32,014 nt of DNA from an uncultured Ignavibacteria bacterium (GTDB taxonomy: Bacteria; Bacteroidota; Ignavibacteria; Tepidaquicellales; Tepidaquicellaceae). Positions 26,908 through 32,014 of this stretch are shown in pieces. Every line of letters begins with the position of its first letter. Within the stretch, counting starts at the first letter, position 1. Location of the stretch: assembly GCA_937924675.1 (NCBI GenBank), contig CALEVL010000110.1, positions 1 through 32,014 on the forward strand, given 5' to 3'. Made by a program: the position numbers and the translations under genes. Under the pieces are notes generated by a model. That model saw nothing but the letters and a program-made list of their open reading frames with translations. It made no database searches and was not told where the DNA came from.

Positions 26908-27609
26908 TCACAAACTTTTAACTCCTATATACATGCCTCTTCCAAAAAGCCCTTCTTTGTCATATTGAACTTCAAGCCCGGCATCAGCTATTGCCTGCCT
27001 GTATTCGGCATCATCAAACAGCCCAAGTTCATGCTTCTCAGTGAAATGAACAACGCCATCGGGAGTTCCTGCAATGTAATGAATGTCAAGCACTGAAAAA
27101 CCATTCTCGATTTTGCTCGCATACATCCATGTGATCTTAAGTTCGGGAGTGTCGTAATGATTTGCGGTAACCCGGTCAGTCCAGAAATTTTCTTTGCTGA
27201 ACCACGGCTCTATGATCAGCAATCCATCGGGATTGAGATGACTCGACATTGCGCTGACCGCCTTGTGTAGATTCTCTTTTGTCTTCACATAAGCTATCGA
27301 ACTGAACAGGCATGTTACAACATCATATTTTCTGCCGGCATCAAAGTTTGTCATGTCTGCATTAATGAACCTGATGCCGGGGCATCTTTCTTCAGCAATT
27401 GCAATAAGATCAGCATTCAGATCAAGACCTTCACATTCATACTTGCTTCTCAAGTGCTCTATGTGTTTGCCTGTGCCGCAAGCCGTGTCAAGCAATGAGC
27501 GGGCGCCCGGGCAGTACTTCATTATGAATGCATCCAGCTTGCCGGCGGCAAGAGCGTAGTCTTTGAAGTGATAGATCGCGTCGTAAAACTTAGCTGATTT
27601 AGTAAACAA
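26908..27609 (-). CDS. SAM-dependent methyltransferase, DesVI/TylM1-like amino-sugar N-methyltransferase
   Basis: This 233-residue class I methyltransferase has SAM motif I LLDTACGTGKH (39-49), the acidic strand end GLDLN (61-65) and NADMTNFD (83-90). Beyond the core, the N-terminal FYDAIYHFKDYA, the stretch CLFSSIAYVKT, LIIEPWF and the end FGRGMYIGV match my memory of enzymes such as DesVI and TylM1. Those dimethylate the amino group of TDP-3-amino-3,6-dideoxyhexoses to give sugars like desosamine or mycaminose. The subfamily call rests on pattern recall only. The start is TTG: an in-frame TAA is six codons upstream and no ATG fits. It follows the acyltransferase gene with a 1-nt gap. No sugar aminotransferase is in the window; it may lie beyond the right edge. 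Confidence 0.8.
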   Translation of the reverse strand: MFTKSAKFYDAIYHFKDYALAAGKLDAFIMKYCPGARSLLDTACGTGKHIEHLRSKYECEGLDLNADLIAIAEERCPGIRFINADMTNFDAGRKYDVVTCLFSSIAYVKTKENLHKAVSAMSSHLNPDGLLIIEPWFSKENFWTDRVTANHYDTPELKITWMYASKIENGFSVLDIHYIAGTPDGVVHFTEKHELGLFDDAEYRQAIADAGLEVQYDKEGLFGRGMYIGVKSL

Positions 27610-27610
27610 T

Positions 27611-28612
27611 TCAGATTTGTTTGTTTATTGCTTTAGGGTTTCTGTAAGCCGGAAAATATTTGTCATTCATATCTGCTCCAGTTCTTGCGCAGAGAGTATC
27701 GTATGCAGAGCGATCATAAATCTGAGCCAAAGACTTGAATGGCAGCCCATAAGCCCCGTAACGTTTCTTTGAATGAGCAATACTGTCGTCATCATTAGAG
27801 CCTCCGCCGAGATTCATAACAGGAATTTTCTTGGAACGAAAATATTTCAGCCCGCACCAGAGAAGAAGGGGAGTGTTCTCTCTTGCTTCAGGCATTGCAA
27901 CATTGAACAAACAGAGTCCTTCATAAAGAGTATGTGCAAAAATATATACCGAATTGATCTCGTCATTATTTGCAGTGCCAACCATCAGAACATTGTCAAG
28001 CGCGCAAATACGATCAAGTGTTTCCATTGAGAAATAATTTGCCGAAGACATTTTATACTTGTCAAGAAAATTGTAATACTCTCTTTTGAAGAACTCGGTC
28101 AGGCGACTCTTGTCATAAATGAAGGAAGACTCGTGTCTTCTGTAGTCCTTGATCTGCCTCCGCCTGTTGTTGTCAAGTGACTCAAAGATATCGGTCAGAC
28201 TTCGCTCAAGATCAATATAGTAAATGCTCGTTCGGCTTACAGCATCTTTTGCTTCAAAGTAAGACTTGTTCTCAAATGCCGGATTAATGCTGATGTAGCC
28301 GCAAACATATCCTGACTCTTTGGCAAACTCCTTCCATTGATGCGGAAAGTCCGGGCAGTCACTGTTACCTGTAAAGCCGGAAAATCCGTAAGGTGTAACA
28401 ATGTCTTTGTGTCCTTCAAATTCTCTCTCGGCAATCGGACAAACGATCTTCGTGTTTCCATTCTCATACAGGTAAAGAAATGTTCTGTGAGTTGTTGTGA
28501 GATGCATTGCATAGCAATTGTTCCACGTGTGTGAAAATGAATGTCGGATGTTCTTCAGCGCATCATCCCATTCATCCTTTGCCTCAAGCGGTATGAGAGT
28601 GTGCATGCTCAT
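27611..28612 (-). CDS. FemAB/GNAT-like (BioF2-like) acyltransferase
   Basis: This 333-residue soluble protein has the GNAT-fold pattern of the Acetyltransf_6/FemAB group. The arginine-rich NNRRRQIKDYRR segment (148-159) precedes the core, YIFAHTLYEGLCLFNVAM forms the central strands, and NLGGGSNDDDS (267-277) with KKRYGAYG (282-289) marks the C-terminal core. Proteins of this type in polysaccharide loci probably transfer an acyl or aminoacyl group to an amino sugar. The N-terminal 140 residues form a degenerate first half of the same fold, as in Fem proteins. The ATG overlaps the WbqC stop as ATGA (28609-28612), so the two are translationally coupled. The donor is unknown. Confidence 0.78.
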   Translation of the reverse strand: MSMHTLIPLEAKDEWDDALKNIRHSFSHTWNNCYAMHLTTTHRTFLYLYENGNTKIVCPIAEREFEGHKDIVTPYGFSGFTGNSDCPDFPHQWKEFAKESGYVCGYISINPAFENKSYFEAKDAVSRTSIYYIDLERSLTDIFESLDNNRRRQIKDYRRHESSFIYDKSRLTEFFKREYYNFLDKYKMSSANYFSMETLDRICALDNVLMVGTANNDEINSVYIFAHTLYEGLCLFNVAMPEARENTPLLLWCGLKYFRSKKIPVMNLGGGSNDDDSIAHSKKRYGAYGLPFKSLAQIYDRSAYDTLCARTGADMNDKYFPAYRNPKAINKQI

Positions 28613-29301
28613 TTCAGCTTGTAGCTTGAGATCATCTGAGACACGGTTTCAGGTGAGTTGAACATCAGCACGTCAATGATTGACAGTGCAGGAACAAATG
28701 CTCCCTTGAACTGCTTGTATTCTCTTATCTCCGGCTCTATGAATTTCAGATTGATGCCTTGCTTGCTGAACGAATCTTTGTTATAAATATTCTCTCCGCC
28801 GGGAAGATTGATGTAAGTGTCCGCTTTTTCGGTGAGACATATCCCGATAATTTTTTCTTCTCCCTTAAGATCGTTCTGCGCTGAACTCTTTCCAAACTCT
28901 CTTCTGAGTCCGGCATAATTACAGACTTCGAGTATGCTTTGAAACGCAATATCAGATATCAAATCGGAAGCAATGTTGAGTGTGTTGCTGACAAGTTTGA
29001 AACAATCACTGTAGAAAGGAGCTCTAGAGTAACTCATCCGTAGTTTCTTCAGAATATTTTCCTTCCAGCCATCTTCTTTCAACACTCTTGTTTCGTTGAT
29101 CTTCCTGTTCTGGCTCGCATCTATCAATGGAACAGAGAGATAAGCCGACGCGCCGTTGATGAGAATTCTGTTCCTGTTTATCCATCCTCCTGTGATGTAG
29201 TTCACATCTTCAAGCGAGATGAATTTATCAGAAGCATGAATCAGCTGAAAGTAGCCGACGTATGGGAAGAAGTACGGCTGGTTGATTGAGAGACTTTTCA
29301 A
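28609..29301 (-). CDS. WbqC family protein
   Basis: This 230-residue protein has the WbqC family signature at its start: QPYFFPYVGYF (8-18), a LEDVNY strand (30-35) and WINRNRI (40-46), followed by a W...(I/L)...Y...P helix pair. WbqC-like proteins occur in O-antigen, capsule and lipid modification clusters and are thought to help make or attach acylated amino sugars, but no reaction is firmly established. The start is TTG: a TGA lies three codons upstream, and the MKSLSINQPYFFP reading matches the usual N-terminus of the family. It is coupled to the acyltransferase gene, which supports joint action on one sugar. Confidence 0.88.
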   Translation of the reverse strand: MKSLSINQPYFFPYVGYFQLIHASDKFISLEDVNYITGGWINRNRILINGASAYLSVPLIDASQNRKINETRVLKEDGWKENILKKLRMSYSRAPFYSDCFKLVSNTLNIASDLISDIAFQSILEVCNYAGLRREFGKSSAQNDLKGEEKIIGICLTEKADTYINLPGGENIYNKDSFSKQGINLKFIEPEIREYKQFKGAFVPALSIIDVLMFNSPETVSQMISSYKLK

Positions 29302-29361
29302 TGTATTTCAATTGCATTGAAATAAGTCATCCGTTTATATCAAGTTGAAATGTTTCCAGCA

Positions 29362-30054
29362 CTAAGATGTTGGTTTTGCCCATTTGTTTGAACTTCTCAA
29401 AATGCCATCTCTTTTCGCAAAACAAATGTCAACTTGTCCCAGAGCTCCATCACTAGGCCTTCTTAGATAACCGGAAAAATCATATATCTCGTAATTCCGC
29501 AACACCATGTAGGAAATCAGCTCAGAAATAATTGGCAAAGGTTCATAAAACTTGAAGAGTGAACTTTCAATTATGAACAATTCAGTTTGTCCCAATAGTC
29601 TTTCCGCACCTTTTAATACTTCGATCTCAAAACCCTGAACATCAATCTTGACTAATTCCGGCACTGGCACTTTTCCTTCATTTATCAGTGAGTCAATTGT
29701 AACAATCAATATCTCTCTCTGCTTGTTTGTCGATTTCAGTGATGCGTTTTCCTTTACTAGGCAGTTTGCTCCTGCCAGGTCATCTCCCCATGTTGTTAAA
29801 ACGTGTTTTTCGATTTTGCTTCCTGCTCCATTCAGAAAATATTTTGAACCGGGATTTTTCTCGCAAAACTCTTTCAAATAGGGTTCCATTTCCGAGAGAG
29901 GTTCAATCATATATAAATTTGCCTCCGGAAAAAAACTCTTTGCAATTATGCTCCAATCAGATTTATTAGCACCGACATCTAATATATTCTTGCAGTTGAT
30001 TCCTCTTTCCTTTGCTCCTCTTAGTACAGTTCCAAGATCTCCAAAGTTCGCCAT
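29362..30054 (-). CDS. FkbM family methyltransferase
   Basis: This 230-residue SAM-dependent methyltransferase has motif I NILDVGAN (23-30), an IEP strand end after the second beta strand, and the FkbM hallmark LVKIDVQGFEIEVLKGA in the middle, followed by the FIIESS strand. FkbM-type enzymes methylate hydroxyl groups of small molecules and, in surface glycan loci, of sugars. With the DesVI-like enzyme this gives the cluster two separate methylations, one probably O- and one N-directed (inference). It lies 60 nt before the WbqC gene and after a 199-nt gap, the longest on the minus strand, so a transcript start just upstream is possible. Confidence 0.88.
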   Translation of the reverse strand: MANFGDLGTVLRGAKERGINCKNILDVGANKSDWSIIAKSFFPEANLYMIEPLSEMEPYLKEFCEKNPGSKYFLNGAGSKIEKHVLTTWGDDLAGANCLVKENASLKSTNKQREILIVTIDSLINEGKVPVPELVKIDVQGFEIEVLKGAERLLGQTELFIIESSLFKFYEPLPIISELISYMVLRNYEIYDFSGYLRRPSDGALGQVDICFAKRDGILRSSNKWAKPTS

Positions 30055-30253
30055 TTTATTCTTTATGTGTTTTGATGTTTGTTCGTTTTAATAATTTACA
30101 TGTTACCTGACTTAAGACAAGATTGAACTTGGAACGATCCGACTGTCCAAGATCAGCCCTAGTGAGTCCTTGACAAATTCTATAGCCAATATTATAAATT
30201 TCTGTGAACTCTGTAAAAGTTTCAAGGTGAAAATTCAAGTGATTGAGATTCAA
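30055..30253 (-). other. 199-nt gap with a doubtful 65-codon ORF
   Basis: Between the sulfotransferase and FkbM genes an open frame of 65 codons (TTG at 30253, end at 30056) fills almost the whole gap. I recognise no family, there is no ribosome binding site, and the composition is ordinary, so I do not call it a gene. The gap also holds a 6-bp inverted repeat, CTTGGA (30128-30133) and TCCAAG (30146-30151), and two TCTGT words at 30201-30214 that recall the array near the left end. Confidence 0.3.
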
Positions 30254-31201
30254 TCAAGTCATTGTTTTTAGACCGGTTTCATTGTCCCAAAGTTCGAGGC
30301 CTTCAAAGATATTTTCTTTGTTAATTCCAAATTCTAAAAACTCTGATTCAGTTATTTCATCCCCGGATTTCCATTTTTCTTTAAATTGTAAGATCTCATT
30401 TTTCGAATAGAAATGAGTAGCGTATCGGGATTCATAGAAATGCGATGATAAAAATTCCTGAATATTTAGCTTCTTCTTTAGAAAGTCTAAGTACTTTGCA
30501 TAATGTCTTGTGTCTGCAATATTTTCTTTGATCATTTTTATGTCTTTAATTCCAAGAAATTCTGAAACTGAAGTTGCAAAGACCCGGTCAAGATCTTCCA
30601 GCCGGATAGTTAATAACTCAACATTCTTGTTCTTGATTATTGAATATCCTTTTGAATGATCAAATTCATAGTCATACACATCAATCTTAAAAACTTCCTT
30701 CATCTCTTGATTGAACCAATCGATCACATAATCACCGGTCATGTATGCGAACTTAAAATTAAAGAATTTACAGAACTCATCATAGGAAATATCCATTTTG
30801 CCATTCTTGAAAATTTCTGGGTGTATGTCTTGCAAAGTTCTGCCAATATCCAGGAATTCAAAGAATGTGGAAAGAATTATGCTCAAGGGTTCTCTTACCA
30901 GTGTAATTACTTTCCATTGATAATTATCAAGATTCTCATTGACAAATTTGCTTAGTTTCAAATTGAAACCCAGGTAATCATTTGTAGCTGTGAAATTCTT
31001 TTCTTGGCTATCAATATCATTAAAATTGAGAATTTTGGGCGAAAGTACATGGGCATGATAAATGGAATATGGAATGTTCTCCAATGCAAAAATGGATTCA
31101 GTAACTGTCTTTGACGCAACTTTGCCAACTGTAAATACTATGATAGGGTTGATCTTGTCATTGACAATTATGTCTCCAAAATAAGGCGAGTAGTTCTTCA
31201 T
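30254..31201 (-). CDS. Sulfotransferase-like protein (capsular polysaccharide type)
   Basis: This 315-residue protein shows the two PAPS-binding landmarks of P-loop sulfotransferases. An N-terminal strand-loop IVFTVGKVASKT (21-32) would be the 5'-phosphosulfate loop, and LVREPLSIILSTFFE (101-115) fits the 3'-phosphate motif. A histidine pair in IYHAHVLSP (48-56) follows the first helix, as in 'putative capsular polysaccharide synthesis' proteins. The C-terminal half is variable and lysine-rich. It would add sulfate to a sugar hydroxyl or amino group. The gene directly follows cysN (46 nt), which makes the PAPS precursor APS, and this strongly supports the assignment. The acceptor is unknown. 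Confidence 0.72.
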   Translation of the reverse strand: MKNYSPYFGDIIVNDKINPIIVFTVGKVASKTVTESIFALENIPYSIYHAHVLSPKILNFNDIDSQEKNFTATNDYLGFNLKLSKFVNENLDNYQWKVITLVREPLSIILSTFFEFLDIGRTLQDIHPEIFKNGKMDISYDEFCKFFNFKFAYMTGDYVIDWFNQEMKEVFKIDVYDYEFDHSKGYSIIKNKNVELLTIRLEDLDRVFATSVSEFLGIKDIKMIKENIADTRHYAKYLDFLKKKLNIQEFLSSHFYESRYATHFYSKNEILQFKEKWKSGDEITESEFLEFGINKENIFEGLELWDNETGLKTMT

Positions 31202-31247
31202 GAATATATGTTTTCGTTGATTAGCAAATTTGAGTTCATGGAATTGC

Positions 31248-32014
31248 TTATATTATCATCCCCGCCGCCACAGTCTCCTTCGTTCCTTCATCAATCAGGA
31301 TTAGGCTTCCTGTATTTCGGTTGCGTGAATAACTGTCGTAAAAAAGTGGATTGGTAACGCGAAGTGAGACCCTTGCAATATCATTCATCTTAATGTCCTT
31401 ATCATCTTCAATCCTGTGAAGCGTGTTGATATCGATCTTGTATGTGACTTCTTTTATTATCGCCCTGGCATCCTTTGTAGTGTGCATGAGCAAATACTTA
31501 GCCCTCGGATTCATTGGTGCACGGTTTAGCCAGCACATGATGATGTCTATGTCCTGTCCAATCTTCGGCTGGTTATGAACTCTCACAATCATATCACCGC
31601 GGCTGATGTCAATGTCATCCTCGAGATTCATTGTGACTGACATCGGAGCATACGCCTCATGAATTTCACCGTCATAAGTTACAATTGATTTTATCCTGGA
31701 TGTAAGTCCTGATGGCAACACTACAACTTCGTCTCCCGGCTTAAAGATGCCGCTTGCTATGCGGCCCGCATAACCGCGATAGTCATGATGCTGATCGGAT
31801 TGCGGCCTTATTACATACTGAACCGGAAATCTGCAGTCAATATGATTGTTGTCACTTCCGATATGAATGTTCTCCAAAAGATAAAGCAATGTCGGTCCTT
31901 CATACCAATCCATGTGCTTCGATCTGTCAACAACGTTGTCACCCAAAAGAGCGCTCATCGGCAAGAAGTGAATGTCTTTCACCTCAAGCTTTGCTGCAAA
32001 TGCGCGATAGTCTT
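31248..32014 (-). CDS. cysN: Sulfate adenylyltransferase subunit 1 CysN, 5' end beyond the window
   Basis: This is the C-terminal part of the EF-Tu-like GTPase subunit of ATP sulfurylase, which with CysD makes adenosine 5'-phosphosulfate. The reading frame is open to the right edge; the last bases read DYRAFAAKLEVKDIHFLP, which continues a CysN core without a start codon. Visible are PMSALLGDNVV, the WYEGPTLLYLL segment, RFPVQYVIRP and the beta-barrel domains 2 and 3. The protein ends at ...VAAGMII, where bifunctional CysNC/NodQ proteins would continue into an APS kinase, so no kinase is fused here. The GTP-binding domain (G1-G4) lies outside the window. Its place before a sulfotransferase points to glycan sulfation rather than only cysteine synthesis. 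Confidence 0.93.
   Translation of the reverse strand, partial: DYRAFAAKLEVKDIHFLPMSALLGDNVVDRSKHMDWYEGPTLLYLLENIHIGSDNNHIDCRFPVQYVIRPQSDQHHDYRGYAGRIASGIFKPGDEVVVLPSGLTSRIKSIVTYDGEIHEAYAPMSVTMNLEDDIDISRGDMIVRVHNQPKIGQDIDIIMCWLNRAPMNPRAKYLLMHTTKDARAIIKEVTYKIDINTLHRIEDDKDIKMNDIARVSLRVTNPLFYDSYSRNRNTGSLILIDEGTKETVAAGMII

Overview
The window looks like a chromosome segment of a low-to-mid GC bacterium of the Bacteroidota/Chlorobiota/Ignavibacteria group. The main reason is a pair of very large secreted proteins that end in type IX secretion (T9SS) type A sorting domains with the typical YPNP and FlgD-like 'WDGxDxDG...ANGTYxYK' signatures. Shine-Dalgarno sequences are mostly weak, and five genes can only start at TTG. 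The exact phylum cannot be fixed from this sequence alone; Ignavibacteria or a close relative is my best guess.

Left arm (1-5.6 kb, + strand): a short non-coding leader carries a 10-bp-period CTCTGTG array. It is followed by a GNAT acetyltransferase, then a probable operon of a P-type cation ATPase, a dicarboxylate/glutamate-type symporter with an extra extracytoplasmic insert, and a lipoprotein-type glutathione peroxidase. A perfect 9-bp hairpin at 5554-5575, with an A/T tract on one side, separates this arm from everything to the right and probably terminates both converging transcripts.

Right arm (5.6-32 kb, all - strand; read from right to left): sulfate adenylyltransferase large subunit CysN (cut by the window edge), a PAPS-type sulfotransferase-like protein, an FkbM methyltransferase, a WbqC-family protein, a FemAB/GNAT-like acyltransferase, a DesVI/TylM1-like amino-sugar N-methyltransferase, a GT2 glycosyltransferase, one giant 2430-residue protein holding six GT2-fold modules, and three more single-domain GT2 enzymes. 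Two tandem paralogous ~1,620-residue C25 (gingipain/PorU-like) peptidases follow. The genes are tightly packed: two ATGA stop/start overlaps and several gaps under 35 nt.

Taken together (inference), the right arm makes and decorates a surface glycan. Sugar transfer is done by the GT2 set, with N-methylation and acylation of an amino sugar, a second (FkbM) methylation, and sulfation fed by CysN. The two T9SS cargo proteases lie directly downstream. Since T9SS cargo in studied Bacteroidota is fixed to a surface polysaccharide by a C25-family sortase (PorU), a link between this glycan and these PorU-like proteins is an attractive but unproven idea. The most unusual items are the six-module glycosyltransferase, in which modules 2 and 3 have lost the DXD and GGD motifs that modules 4 and 5 keep, and an ILEI/FAM3-type domain followed by a four-cysteine cluster in both proteases.

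No tRNA, rRNA, CRISPR array, insertion sequence or phage gene was seen.
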